Shown: piece after piece, positions 7,894-18,176 of the stretch
How the letters are laid out: each line of letters opens with the position of its first letter
Position numbering within the stretch: position 1 is the first letter of the stretch
NCBI GenBank assembly: GCA_020722725.1
Contig: DYKG01000003.1
Coordinates: forward strand, 127,354 to 165,986
DNA from: Candidatus Methylomirabilis sp.
GTDB taxonomy: Bacteria; Muiribacteriota; Ozemobacteria; Ozemobacterales; Ozemobacteraceae
DNA: 38,633 nucleotides
Direction of reading: 5' to 3'
Translations under genes and position numbers: made by a program
The notes under the pieces: model-generated
Told to the model about the DNA's origin: nothing
Databases searched by the model: none
What the model saw: the letters and a program-made list of their open reading frames with translations, nothing else

Positions 7894-8895
7894 ATGCAAC
7901 GCAACCAGATAGAAAATATACTGAAAAGATTCGTCCAGTCCAACATTGCCGTGCTCGGCGATGTAATGCTCGATGAATTCTGCTGGGGAAAAGTCGACCG
8001 CATCTCACCCGAAGCCCCGGTTCCCATTGTTCAGGTAAAAAAAGAAACCTGGCGCCCCGGCGGCGCGGCCAACGTGGCCACCAACCTTGTCGCAATGGGT
8101 GCCCGCGCCCACATTTTCGGCATCGTCGGCGACGATGGCGCAGGACGAAGGCTTTCCGAAGAGCTTGTAAAGGGAAAAATCGGCACAACCGGCCTGGTTA
8201 TCGATTCGGGCCGACGAACCTCAGTAAAAACCAGGATCATCGGGCAAAAACAGCAGATGATCAGAGTTGACCGCGAGAACACCGAACCTATCGACTATGA
8301 TCGCCAGAAGGCCATTTTAAAAAGTCTTTTTCGCCATATTGATGAACTCGATGGCGTTATCGTTTCAGATTATGCCAAGGGCGTTATCGTTGAAAACCTG
8401 CTCAAAGAGGTTATTGAGCGCTTTAAAAAGCTCGGAAAGTTTGTGGCAATCGATCCGAAATTGAAGAATTTTGGCATCTATAAGCAACCCACCATTATCA
8501 CCCCCAACACTAAAGAGGCTGAATCTACGCTGGGTCGCGTGTTCGAAAGCGAAGACGACGTTTTGAAAGGCGGCCAGGATCTGCTGAAAATCACCGGGTC
8601 CGACGCCATTCTCATTACCCGCAGCGAACAGGGCATGAGCCTTTTCGAAAAAGGGCGCAAACCCGTAACCATACCGACCCGCGCCCTCGACGTTTACGAC
8701 GTCACCGGTGCCGGCGACACGGTCATCGCCACCTTCAGCCTGGCGCTTGCCTCAGGCTGTGAAATGCCTGAAGCGGCAGAGATTGCCAATCTCGCGGCCG
8801 GGGTTGTAGTCGGCCTGGTCGGCACCGCCGCTGCTACCGCTGAACAGGTGCTTGACCATTACGACCGCATTCATTACAAAACCGGCAGCCATTGA
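7894..8895 (+). CDS. rfaE1: D-glycero-beta-D-manno-heptose-7-phosphate kinase (stand-alone HldE N-domain)
   Basis: A PfkB/ribokinase-family kinase of 333 residues that phosphorylates D-glycero-D-manno-heptose 7-phosphate to the 1,7-bisphosphate in ADP-/GDP-heptose synthesis for LPS or surface glycans. Landmarks are [20 protein letters not shown] at the N-terminus, [16 protein letters not shown] (about 53-68) and the catalytic [13 protein letters not shown] motif (about 269-281). In E. coli this domain is fused to the adenylyltransferase; here it is a separate protein and the adenylyltransferase is fused to GmhA in the next gene. An AAGGAT ribosome-binding site precedes the ATG. Its stop overlaps the next start by 4 bases. 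Confidence 0.93.
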   Translation: MQRNQIENILKRFVQSNIAVLGDVMLDEFCWGKVDRISPEAPVPIVQVKKETWRPGGAANVATNLVAMGARAHIFGIVGDDGAGRRLSEELVKGKIGTTGLVIDSGRRTSVKTRIIGQKQQMIRVDRENTEPIDYDRQKAILKSLFRHIDELDGVIVSDYAKGVIVENLLKEVIERFKKLGKFVAIDPKLKNFGIYKQPTIITPNTKEAESTLGRVFESEDDVLKGGQDLLKITGSDAILITRSEQGMSLFEKGRKPVTIPTRALDVYDVTGAGDTVIATFSLALASGCEMPEAAEIANLAAGVVVGLVGTAAATAEQVLDHYDRIHYKTGSH

Positions 8896-9959
8896 AATTT
8901 ATGAAAAATTTCCTTTTTGAAGATTTGAACCAGCTGCGCTTTTCACTTTTTTCGGCAGATTCAGGGCTCGCAAACTGTTTTTCACGGGCGGTTGAAATGA
9001 CCTTCGCCTGCCTGAAAGCCGGCAGCAAACTGATGGTCTGCGGTAACGGCGGTTCAGCCGCCGACGCCGAGCATCTCGCCGGTGAAATCGTCGGGCGCTT
9101 CGGCTTTGATCGCCCTTCGCTGCCCTGCGTATCTTTCTGCACCCCGTCAGCGACTTTTACTGCCATCGCCAACGATTACGGTTACGATCAGGTTTTTCGC
9201 CGCCAGCTTCAGGGTTATGCCCGGCCCGGAGATGTGCTTATCGGCATTTCAACCAGTGGAAACTCGCCCAACGTGGTTGCTGCCTTCGAATTAGCTCGGC
9301 AAACCGGCATAAAAACCATCGCCATGACCGGAAGCCGCGATTCCAAGCTTTCAGCCCTCGCCGACATCTGCCTGCGATCGCCATCAGAAAAAACACCGCG
9401 AATTCAGGAAATTCACGCAGTCATGGTTCACAGCCTCTGTCGTGCGGTTGAAGAGCTGATGTTTCCTGATAAAGCTCAACCCGCCCTGCCCCACGAAAAA
9501 ATAGTCAGGCCCGATCAGCTCGACCAGCTGGCCAGAGCCATTAAACCCTGGCGATCAGTATTCACCAACGGATGCTTTGACGTGCTCCACCCCGGCCACG
9601 TCTATGTTCTTGAAAAGGCCAGGCGTCTTGGCGATCTGCTGATTCTCGGCCTGAACTCCGATGCCTCGATTTCAAGACTGAAAGGGCCAACGCGCCCATA
9701 TCACCGATTTGCTGACCGAGCCACGGTTCTAACCGCTCTCAGTATGGTCGATTACGTAATCGAGTTCGACGAAGATACGCCGGCACACCTGATCAAGACC
9801 CTTACCCCGAAAATTCTGGTCAAAGGTGGAGATTACAGTATCGAAACAATTGTAGGAGCAGACCATGTCATTGCCAACGGCGGCGAAGTAATTATCGTTC
9901 CACTTCTCGAAGGACATTCAACCACAGGAATTTTAAATGCCCACCAGTCGAAATTATAA
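8892..9959 (+). CDS. gmhA-rfaE2: Fused sedoheptulose-7-phosphate isomerase (GmhA) and heptose-1-phosphate adenylyltransferase (RfaE2)
   Basis: A 355-residue bifunctional protein. Residues about 1-195 are a GmhA-type SIS domain with [31 protein letters not shown] and [10 protein letters not shown], the last carrying the conserved catalytic-region histidine; GmhA makes heptose 7-phosphate from sedoheptulose 7-phosphate. Residues about 215-350 are a nucleotidyltransferase: [17 protein letters not shown] with the HxGH motif, [26 protein letters not shown] and HSTTGIL. Together with rfaE1 it supplies the first, second and last nucleotide-activation steps. The intervening GmhB phosphatase and the HldD epimerase are not in the window. 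The usual fusion is kinase plus adenylyltransferase, so this arrangement is uncommon. It overlaps kdsB by 23 bases. Confidence 0.92.
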   Translation: MKFMKNFLFEDLNQLRFSLFSADSGLANCFSRAVEMTFACLKAGSKLMVCGNGGSAADAEHLAGEIVGRFGFDRPSLPCVSFCTPSATFTAIANDYGYDQVFRRQLQGYARPGDVLIGISTSGNSPNVVAAFELARQTGIKTIAMTGSRDSKLSALADICLRSPSEKTPRIQEIHAVMVHSLCRAVEELMFPDKAQPALPHEKIVRPDQLDQLARAIKPWRSVFTNGCFDVLHPGHVYVLEKARRLGDLLILGLNSDASISRLKGPTRPYHRFADRATVLTALSMVDYVIEFDEDTPAHLIKTLTPKILVKGGDYSIETIVGADHVIANGGEVIIVPLLEGHSTTGILNAHQSKL

Positions 9960-10689
9960 GGTTCTCGGAGTCGTTCCCGCCCGCCTCGCCTCAGTCAGAC
10001 TGCCCGAAAAAATGCTGGCCGACCTGCATGGTACGCCGCTAATCGCGGTTACTGCCCGCTCCGCCCTTGCCAGTCAGGCTTTTGACCAGGTAATCGTCGC
10101 CACCGATTCACAAAAAATTGCTGAAGCGGTTGAAAAAGCCGGGTTCACCGCGATTCTGACCGACCCGGATCTCCCTTCCGGATCAGCGAGAGTGGCCGAA
10201 ATCGCCCGCCAGATCGAAGCCGACGTCTATGTCAATATTCAGGGTGACGAACCTCTGATCGACGGTGAAGGCCTGCGCCGCGTCGCCGATGCTTTCACCG
10301 ACTCATCGGTAGAGATGGCAACCCTTTCTTTTCCGTTGCTGCCCGAAGATGAAAAAAATCATAACGCCGTCAAACTCGTTCTCGACGCCCATAGTAACGC
10401 CCTCTATTTTTCCCGCAGCCTCATTCCCTATCCTCGCAATTATGATAAATTTGCGCCGCTCAAGCATCTTGGCGTCTATGGCTACCGCCGCGCCACCCTG
10501 CTGCGGCTGATGCAGCTTCCCGCCTGCGATCTTGAAAAAATCGAAAGCCTCGAACAGCTCAGAGCCCTGTATCATGGCATAAAAATCCGGGTTCTGCCCG
10601 CTGCCCGTGATTCAATCGGTGTCGATACCCACGCTGACCTCGAAAGAGTCAGACAGGAACTGCTTAAACGCCGTTCTTCCCAAAGCTAA
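9937..10689 (+). CDS. kdsB: 3-deoxy-manno-octulosonate cytidylyltransferase
   Basis: KdsB activates Kdo with CTP to CMP-Kdo for LPS inner-core assembly in the cytoplasm. The 250-residue protein shows [19 protein letters not shown] at the N-terminus, [10 protein letters not shown] (about 50-59), [13 protein letters not shown] (about 95-107), [11 protein letters not shown] and [16 protein letters not shown], and [10 protein letters not shown] plus [12 protein letters not shown] near the end. The usual DHPSGTDR motif reads DLPSGSAR, a mild departure that could touch sugar recognition. The ATG lies inside the end of gmhA-rfaE2 (23-base overlap). pyrG, which makes its co-substrate CTP, follows 12 bases later. 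Confidence 0.93.
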   Translation: MPTSRNYKVLGVVPARLASVRLPEKMLADLHGTPLIAVTARSALASQAFDQVIVATDSQKIAEAVEKAGFTAILTDPDLPSGSARVAEIARQIEADVYVNIQGDEPLIDGEGLRRVADAFTDSSVEMATLSFPLLPEDEKNHNAVKLVLDAHSNALYFSRSLIPYPRNYDKFAPLKHLGVYGYRRATLLRLMQLPACDLEKIESLEQLRALYHGIKIRVLPAARDSIGVDTHADLERVRQELLKRRSSQS

Positions 10690-12318
<1,629 letters not shown>

Positions 12319-12325
12319 TTTGAAT

Positions 12326-12354
12326 TTCACAAAGTTCTGCAATTGTGCTAGAAT
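12326..12354 (+). promoter_or_regulatory. Strong sigma-70 promoter of the ygfK-like gene
   Basis: TTCACA (12326-12331) and TAGAAT (12349-12354) are 17 bases apart, each with one mismatch to consensus, and a TGC extended -10 precedes the -10 box. It begins 8 bases after the pyrG stop, so the next gene can be expressed independently of the LPS operon. Confidence 0.7.
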
Positions 12355-12395
12355 GCCGCAGATATTTTGTTCCCCACTCAGGAAAGGAGTTCTCC

Positions 12396-15300
12396 ATGTC
12401 CAAAGACTTTTCTCGAATATCCATCGAACATCTGTGCTCATGGATTCTAAGAGAATACGACGAAACCAGCCAGATTTTCGGCATTCATAAAGACCTGTTC
12501 TTTCACCCCGGCGACGAAGACCCGTTCACCATGACCAGATACGGTCGCCTTCTCGAAACCCCGCTGGGAGTTGCCGCCGGCCCCCACACCCAGATGGCAC
12601 AGAACATCATCGCCGCCTGGCTTTGCGGCTCAAGATACATCGAGCTCAAAACCGTTCAGACCCTCGACGAACTTAATGTTTCAAAACCCTGTATCGACAT
12701 GCAGGATGAAGGCTACAACTGCGAATGGTCACAGGAACTCAAGCTCGAAGCCAGCTTCGACGAATATCTCAACGCCTGGATCATGCTGCACCTGCTGCGC
12801 CATAAATTTGGCTGGGCCCAGAAGAACGGCCCCGGCTTCATTTTCAACATGAGCGTCGGCTACAATCTCGAAGGCATTCTCAAAGATAACGTGCAGAAGT
12901 TTCTGGCCAACATGGCCGACTGCTCGGAAATTCTCAAAACAAAACTGCAGGCTATAAGCAAATTGTACCCGGCCATCGACCAAATCGAGATTCCCGCCAT
13001 GCTTTCAGACAACGTTACCCTCTCAACCATGCATGGTTGCCCGCCCGACGAGATCGAAAAAATCGCCATGTATCTCTTGAAAGACCGCGGATATCACACC
13101 ACCATCAAGCTGAACCCCACGCTGCTCGGCCCTGACCAGCTGCGCCACATACTCAACGACCGCCTCGGCTTCGTCACCGAAGTGCCCGATGAAGCGTTTG
13201 GTCACGACCTGAAATACCCTGATGCCATCAATATTATCCGCAACCTCAGCCGGGTCGCCGATGAAAAGAAGCTGAGCTTCGGCCTCAAACTCACCAATAC
13301 CCTCGAAAGCATTAACCACAAAAGTGTTTTCCCGCCCAACGAAAAAATGATGTATATGAGCGGTCGCGCCCTGCACCCGATCAGCATCAACGTCGCCGCC
13401 AAACTGCAGAATGAATTTGACGGCGCCCTTGACATTTCATTCAGCGCCGGAGCCGACTGCTTCAACCTGCATCAGATCATTGCCGCAGGCATCAAACCGG
13501 TCACCGTCTGCTCTGACATTCTCAAACCAGGCGGCTATGGCCGTCAGCTACAGTATCTGGAAAGCCTTTTCGATGCCATTGCCGCAGAAAAAGCCGACAA
13601 TATTGAGCAGTTCATCGTCAAACATGCACGCTGCGACTGCAGTAACGTCAAAAAAGCCGCTCTCATAAATCTTCGCCAGTACGCCGGCGCGGTCATCGCC
13701 AACCCCGCCTACCACCGTAAAAGTAAAACCGGCCTGTCGGTAAAAACCATGCGACCGCTCACCGAATTTGACTGCATCGCCGCACCCTGCATCGGAACCT
13801 GCCCGGCCGGTCAGGATATCCCGTCCTATCTGTATTACACCGCCCAGGGAGATTTCAAAAAAGCATTTGAAGTAATCATGCGCAACAACCCCATGCCACA
13901 CGTTCTGGGCATGGTCTGCGATCATCAGTGTCAGCACAAATGCACCAGATCAAATTACGATTCTTCGCTGCTGATTCGTGAGGTTAAGCGTTTCATCGCC
14001 GCAAAAAACCAGAACCGCCCTGATTTAACACCCGCCACCGCCAATGGCAAAAAAGTCGCAATCATCGGCGCCGGCCCCAGCGGCCTGTCATGCGCCTATT
14101 TCCTCGCCCTCGAAGGCTTCAAGGTCGAAATATTCGAAACAAAATCCTTCGCCGGCGGCATGGTATCAGATGCCATTCCCAGCTTCAGACTTACCGCCGA
14201 CGCTATCGGCAAAGACATCGAATACATCTGCAAACTCGGCGTCGAAATCAAATACGATCAGAAAATTGATAAGGCAAAATTTGCCCAGCTTCAGCGCGAT
14301 TTCGATTATGTCTATGTCGCAATCGGGGCTCAGGCCGCCAAAAACATGGGAATCCCCGGCGAAAACGCCGCCGGCGTCATCGATCAGCTCAGGTTTCTCG
14401 CTGAAGTAAGACAGGGCCGTCAGGTGAAAATCGGCCCGAAAGTCGCGGTTATCGGCGGAGGAAACTCGGCCATGGATGCGGCGCGCACCGCGCACCGCCT
14501 GGTTAGCCCCAATGGCAGCGTTGTTGTCGTTTATCGCCGCACCCGCAGCGAAATGCCCGCCGACCTTGAAGAAGTAAAAGCCCTGCTCGATGAAGGCATC
14601 GAAGTGAAAGAACTGCATCAACCCCTCGAAATCGTTACTGCCGAAGGCAAAGTGAAAGGCATGAAATGCCAGCAGATGCGCCTGGGTGCCAAAGGCCCCG
14701 ATGGCCGGCGCAAGCCTGAACCCATCCCGGAAGCTGTCGTAGAACTTGAATTCGACACGGTTATCGAAGCTATCGGCCAGGATGTGGTAACCGATTTTAT
14801 CGACGGCAAAGACCTTGAAACCGACCCGGTAACCGGAATGACAAAAATTACCAACGTATTTGCCGGCGGCGATGCGGTTCGCGGTGCATCAACCATCGTC
14901 AAGGCGGTCGGTGACGGTCAGAAAGCCGCTGCCAACATCATCACCCGGGCCGGAAAAGACCTTGATCTGGCACCGGTTAAGCTGAAAAAGGGAATGACTC
15001 CCGCCCAGTTCCAGGTAAAGAGTGCGAGAAAAGCCAGAGGAATAAGTCTTCCCGAAATAGAATTGGGAATGCGCAAGGGCTTCGCCACCGTAATTCGCGA
15101 ACTGACCGAAGAAGAAGCGCGCCAGGAAGCGGATCGCTGCCTGTACTGCAATGATGTATGCAACGTTTGCGTCACCGTCTGCCCGAACCGCGCCAACCGC
15201 AGTTATCAGGTTAAGACCGGCGACTACGTGGTTTTTAAAGCCGAAATGAAAAAAGGCAAGTATAAAATCGAGCATGAAAAAACGCTGCGCATCAAACAGG

Positions 15301-15680
15301 ACACCCAGGTGATCAATATTGGCGACTTCTGCAATGAATGCGGCAACTGCACAACTTTCTGCCCTACTTCCGGTGAACCATACCGACTAAAACCCAAGTT
15401 CTATCTGACAGAAAAAAGTTACAATGAAGAAGAAAACGCCTTCATGCTTGACGGACACAGCCTTAGAGCCAGAATTAACGGGCACGAACACCGAATCGAA
15501 GAAAAAGATGACGGTCTGCATTACCAGCACGGATCAATGCTTGCCCGCATGAAAAAAGACAGTTTCGAAGTTTTTGCCGTCGAACCCAAAGGCGACAAAC
15601 CCCGCGAATATTCGTTTGAAACTGCGCTGAAGATGGCCATTCTCTATACTTCGCTCAAAAATGAATGTTTTAAATTTTGA
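12396..15680 (+). CDS. ygfK: YgfK-family iron-sulfur flavoprotein (annotated as putative selenate reductase subunit)
   Basis: The start ATG (MSKDFSRIS) has AGGAG upstream, giving 1094 residues. The N-terminal about 450 residues are a TIM-barrel (dihydroorotate dehydrogenase-like) domain with TPLGVAAGPHTQMAQN and STMHGCPPDEIEKIAMYLL. Then comes a GltD-like part: an N-terminal Fe-S region with CIGTCPAGQDIPSY and CDHQCQHKCTR (about 460-515), a FAD site VAIIGAGPSGLSCAYFL (about 550), an NAD(P)H site VAVIGGGNSAMDAARTA (about 683) and VFAGGDAVRGASTIVKAVGD. The C-terminus has ferredoxin-like clusters CLYCNDVCNVCVTVCP (about 914) and CNECGNCTTFCP (about 978). It is a cytoplasmic multi-cofactor electron-transfer protein. 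The selenate reductase name is historical; the usual xdhD/ssnA partners are absent here. Confidence 0.88.
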   Translation: MSKDFSRISIEHLCSWILREYDETSQIFGIHKDLFFHPGDEDPFTMTRYGRLLETPLGVAAGPHTQMAQNIIAAWLCGSRYIELKTVQTLDELNVSKPCIDMQDEGYNCEWSQELKLEASFDEYLNAWIMLHLLRHKFGWAQKNGPGFIFNMSVGYNLEGILKDNVQKFLANMADCSEILKTKLQAISKLYPAIDQIEIPAMLSDNVTLSTMHGCPPDEIEKIAMYLLKDRGYHTTIKLNPTLLGPDQLRHILNDRLGFVTEVPDEAFGHDLKYPDAINIIRNLSRVADEKKLSFGLKLTNTLESINHKSVFPPNEKMMYMSGRALHPISINVAAKLQNEFDGALDISFSAGADCFNLHQIIAAGIKPVTVCSDILKPGGYGRQLQYLESLFDAIAAEKADNIEQFIVKHARCDCSNVKKAALINLRQYAGAVIANPAYHRKSKTGLSVKTMRPLTEFDCIAAPCIGTCPAGQDIPSYLYYTAQGDFKKAFEVIMRNNPMPHVLGMVCDHQCQHKCTRSNYDSSLLIREVKRFIAAKNQNRPDLTPATANGKKVAIIGAGPSGLSCAYFLALEGFKVEIFETKSFAGGMVSDAIPSFRLTADAIGKDIEYICKLGVEIKYDQKIDKAKFAQLQRDFDYVYVAIGAQAAKNMGIPGENAAGVIDQLRFLAEVRQGRQVKIGPKVAVIGGGNSAMDAARTAHRLVSPNGSVVVVYRRTRSEMPADLEEVKALLDEGIEVKELHQPLEIVTAEGKVKGMKCQQMRLGAKGPDGRRKPEPIPEAVVELEFDTVIEAIGQDVVTDFIDGKDLETDPVTGMTKITNVFAGGDAVRGASTIVKAVGDGQKAAANIITRAGKDLDLAPVKLKKGMTPAQFQVKSARKARGISLPEIELGMRKGFATVIRELTEEEARQEADRCLYCNDVCNVCVTVCPNRANRSYQVKTGDYVVFKAEMKKGKYKIEHEKTLRIKQDTQVINIGDFCNECGNCTTFCPTSGEPYRLKPKFYLTEKSYNEEENAFMLDGHSLRARINGHEHRIEEKDDGLHYQHGSMLARMKKDSFEVFAVEPKGDKPREYSFETALKMAILYTSLKNECFKF

Positions 15681-15690
15681 TTTTAATAAG

Positions 15691-15715
15691 ATTGAATTCA
15701 TTGTTTAAATTCAAT
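15691..15715. repeat. AT-rich inverted repeat
   Basis: ATTGAATT and AATTCAAT form an 8-bp stem around a 9-base loop just downstream of the ygfK-like stop. It could be an operator or part of a two-hairpin terminator with the following GC-rich palindrome. Confidence 0.4.
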
Positions 15716-15720
15716 AACAG

Positions 15721-15747
15721 CAGGGGCTGGCCGATGGCCAGCCCCTG
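15721..15747. terminator. 12-bp perfect GC-rich hairpin between ygfK-like gene and galE
   Basis: CAGGGGCTGGCC and GGCCAGCCCCTG pair perfectly around a GAT loop. It resembles the GGGGC...GCCCC palindromes elsewhere in the window. No T-run follows, so it may be a repeat element working as a transcription pause or mRNA stabiliser rather than a classical terminator. Confidence 0.5.
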
Positions 15748-15770
15748 ACAATATTACGGGTGTGAAATAA

Positions 15771-16787
15771 ATGACAAAAAAAATTCTACTGACCGGTGGA
15801 ACCGGGTACATTGGCAGCCATACCTGCGTTCAGCTTCTGCAGGCGGGCATGGCTGCCGTCATCATCGACAATCTTTACAACAGCAAAGAACTGGTGCTTG
15901 ACCGCATTAAACAGATCACCGGCCATCGCCCCCGGTTCATGCAGGGTGACGTTCTCGACGGAGCATTCCTCGACAAGGTTTTCACCAGCCATGAAATCGG
16001 TGCGGTTGTGCATTTTGCCGGACTGAAAGCGGTCGGCGAATCGGTGGCAAAGCCACTGCTTTATTACCAGAACAACATCGCGGGAACTATCAGCCTATGC
16101 CAGGCCATGGCCCGGCACGGGGTTAAGAATCTGGTTTTCAGCTCTTCGGCCACCGTTTACGGAGACCCGGCAACCGTGCCGATCCGCGAAGACTTTCCCA
16201 CTGGCGCGACCACCAATCCTTATGGGCGCTCCAAATATATTATCGAGCAGATTCTTACCGATCTGCAAAAATCAGACCCTTCATGGAACATTGCCCTGCT
16301 TCGCTATTTCAACCCGGTGGGGGCCCACGAAAGCGGTTTGATTGGTGAAGACCCCAACGATATACCCAACAATCTGATGCCGTTCATTACCCAGGTTGCC
16401 ATCGGGCGCCGGGCAGAATTGAGCGTTTTTGGCAACGATTACCCAACCCCCGATGGCACCGGGGTTCGTGACTACATTCATGTCCTGGATCTTGCCGACG
16501 GGCACCTGTGCGCCCTGAAAAAGCTCGATGAGAAACCCGGGCTTTGCATTTACAATCTCGGTACCGGCCGCGGCCATTCGGTTCTCGAAGTGGTAAAAGC
16601 CTTTGAACAGGCCTCTGGACGTAAGGTTCCATACCGCATTGTCAGCAGAAGACCCGGTGATATTGCCGCATGTTATGCTGACCCGGCCATGGCAAACCGC
16701 GACTTGAAATGGTCTGCCAATCGTGATATTTTCTGCATGTGCCGCGATTCATGGAACTGGCAGCAGAAAAATCCTTCCGGATACTGA
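15771..16787 (+). CDS. galE: UDP-glucose 4-epimerase
   Basis: GalE interconverts UDP-glucose and UDP-galactose, feeding galactose into LPS and surface glycans. The 338-residue protein has the NAD-binding LLTGGTGYIGSHTCVQLL motif at the N-terminus, VVHFAGLKAVGESV, the catalytic SSSATVYGDP serine region and YGRSKYIIE with the YxxxK pair, then the family segment for sugar nucleotide binding (IFVYN-like GVRDYIHVLDLADGHLCAL). Length matches the family. The ribosome-binding site is weak (GTGTGAAAT). kdsA follows 40 bases later, with a small TTTCAAA/TTTGAAA hairpin in between. Confidence 0.95.
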   Translation: MTKKILLTGGTGYIGSHTCVQLLQAGMAAVIIDNLYNSKELVLDRIKQITGHRPRFMQGDVLDGAFLDKVFTSHEIGAVVHFAGLKAVGESVAKPLLYYQNNIAGTISLCQAMARHGVKNLVFSSSATVYGDPATVPIREDFPTGATTNPYGRSKYIIEQILTDLQKSDPSWNIALLRYFNPVGAHESGLIGEDPNDIPNNLMPFITQVAIGRRAELSVFGNDYPTPDGTGVRDYIHVLDLADGHLCALKKLDEKPGLCIYNLGTGRGHSVLEVVKAFEQASGRKVPYRIVSRRPGDIAACYADPAMANRDLKWSANRDIFCMCRDSWNWQQKNPSGY

Positions 16788-16827
16788 AATTTCAAACAAA
16801 TATTCATTTGAAACACCTGGAGAATAT

Positions 16828-17658
16828 ATGAGCTCAATCTTCAAACGTAATGCAAAAGTGCCGTTTTTTCTGATTGCCGGCCCCTGCGTCATTGAATCTG
16901 AAAACCTTTGCCTCTACATTGCCCAGACCATCAGGGCGATGGCCGAAGAACTCAATATTCCTGCAATTTTCAAGGCCAGTTTTGACAAGGCAAACCGTAC
17001 ATCCGGCAGTTCTTTTCGCGGCCCCGGCCTCGAAGTGGGTCTTGAAATTCTTGCCGCGATCAAAAACAAAACCGCACTGCCGATTTTGACCGATATCCAT
17101 GAAGCCGGTCAGGCACAAGCGGCAGGCAAAGTCTGCGATGTCATTCAGATTCCCGCATTTCTCTGCCGCCAGACCGACCTGGTCGAGGCCGCCGCCGCAA
17201 CCGGCAAAATTGTCAACATAAAGAAAGGCCAGTTCGTTTCACCCTGGGCAACCGGGCATCTAACCGAAAAGGCGCGAAAAATTCCCGGAGTCAGCGAAAT
17301 CTGGCTCACCGAACGCGGAGCTTCGTTCGGTTATGGCAACCTGGTCGTTGATATGCGGGCCTTTCCGGTAATGAAGCCTTTTTGTGATGCAGTCGTCTAT
17401 GATGCGACCCACTCATTACAGCTGCCAAGCTCAGGTCAGGCAAAAACCAGCGGTCAGCGAGAGTTCATCGCACCCCTGGCTCAAGCGGCCATCGCCACCG
17501 GTCACGTCGACGGGCTTTTTCTCGAAGTTCACCCCGAGCCGGAAAAATCGCCATCAGACGCCGACAACATTCTGCCCCTTGACGAGCTTAAACCCCTGCT
17601 GATAAGGCTTGCAGCCATAAAAAACGCGATGACGACCCATCAGGATTATCTCGACTGA
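16828..17658 (+). CDS. kdsA: 3-deoxy-8-phosphooctulonate synthase, metal-dependent type
   Basis: KdsA condenses phosphoenolpyruvate with arabinose 5-phosphate to Kdo 8-phosphate. The ATG of MSSIFKRNAK has GGAG 6 bases upstream; an earlier in-frame start inside galE is rejected. The 276-residue protein shows FLIAGPCVIESENL, FKASFDKANRTSGSSFRGPG, DVIQIPAFLCRQTDLVEA, NIKKGQFVSPWATGHL, WLTERGASFGYGNLVVDMRA and YDATHSLQLP. The AGPC motif has the metal-ligand cysteine of Aquifex-type enzymes, where E. coli-type, metal-independent KdsA has Asn. With kdsB at 9937 the cytoplasmic Kdo route is nearly complete; the kdsC phosphatase and kdsD isomerase are not seen here. Confidence 0.95.
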   Translation: MSSIFKRNAKVPFFLIAGPCVIESENLCLYIAQTIRAMAEELNIPAIFKASFDKANRTSGSSFRGPGLEVGLEILAAIKNKTALPILTDIHEAGQAQAAGKVCDVIQIPAFLCRQTDLVEAAAATGKIVNIKKGQFVSPWATGHLTEKARKIPGVSEIWLTERGASFGYGNLVVDMRAFPVMKPFCDAVVYDATHSLQLPSSGQAKTSGQREFIAPLAQAAIATGHVDGLFLEVHPEPEKSPSDADNILPLDELKPLLIRLAAIKNAMTTHQDYLD

Positions 17659-17669
17659 AATGCGGAAAA

Positions 17670-17695
17670 CCGGTCACAGATATCTCTGAGACCGG
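17670..17695. terminator. Probable bidirectional terminator between kdsA and tRNA-Pro
   Basis: CCGGTC pairs with GACCGG and CAGA with TCTG inside, around a TATC loop with one A-A mismatch. On the plus strand CTTTC follows; on the minus strand the stem is followed by TTTTCC, serving the tRNA gene. Confidence 0.6.
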
Positions 17696-17702
17696 CTTTC
17701 GG

Positions 17703-17775
<73 letters not shown>

Positions 17776-18176
17776 AAGTCAGGTGTTCATCATATCACAC
17801 CCGCGACCAACAAGCAACAAAAAACTTTGCCGCCAATGGGTTATTAAACAAGCCCGACCGCTTATTATCAATCACATTTGATTTGTATGTAATACAACTA
17901 TCTGAAGCGTGCCGTGCCTGGGTGATACGTATCCGCAGGCACCCTGGCATTAGCGCATCCTGCGCGTCGCATAGTGGCCGGCCCCCAAGCATATTTCTTC
18001 TGCAATCCGTATTAGCACAACGGTTTCTGGTTTTGATTTTTTTCAAAATTCCTTGTGTGCTTTGCGCCTTTGCGCCTTTGTGTGAGATTATTTTTAATGC
18101 CTCAGCTGCGATAAACTATTTTTCTGTTTCTCTTCCGGCCTCTTGCCGGTGGTAAATCGGCGACTATTCTGTTATC
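17776..18176. other. Gene-poor intergenic region with degenerate repeats
   Basis: About 400 bases with no convincing gene on either strand. It holds a partial family A repeat (AGTGGCCGGCCCCC, 17973-17986), a Pro/Ser/Cys-rich open frame that looks non-coding, the TTTGCGCC tandem element at 18051-18087, and a CCGGC-CTCTT-GCCGG hairpin (18135-18149) just before the next gene. The region appears to be a sink of decayed repeats. Confidence 0.6.
18051..18087. repeat. TTTGCGCC/CTTTGTG tandem-like repeat element
   Basis: The motif CTTTGCGCCTTTGCGCCTTTG is a short internal tandem repeat flanked by CTTGTGTG and TTTGTGTGAG. A diverged relative (CTTTGTAACCTTTGTGATCTT, ending CTTTGTGTCAGG) is at 34769-34805, again in an intergenic gap upstream of an envelope protein gene. 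Confidence 0.45.

Noticed and set aside
16723..16827. Extended N-terminus of kdsA overlapping galE
   Set aside because: The ATG at 16828 has a good ribosome-binding site and gives the family-standard N-terminus; the extension has no homology-like features.
18051..18087. CRISPR-like short repeats
   Set aside because: Only one cluster of about 8-base tandem units is present, without spacers or cas genes.
17883..18155. 90-codon open frame in the gap after the tRNA gene
   Set aside because: Its composition (Ser, Pro, Cys, Arg mixture), repeat content and lack of a ribosome-binding site point to non-coding sequence.
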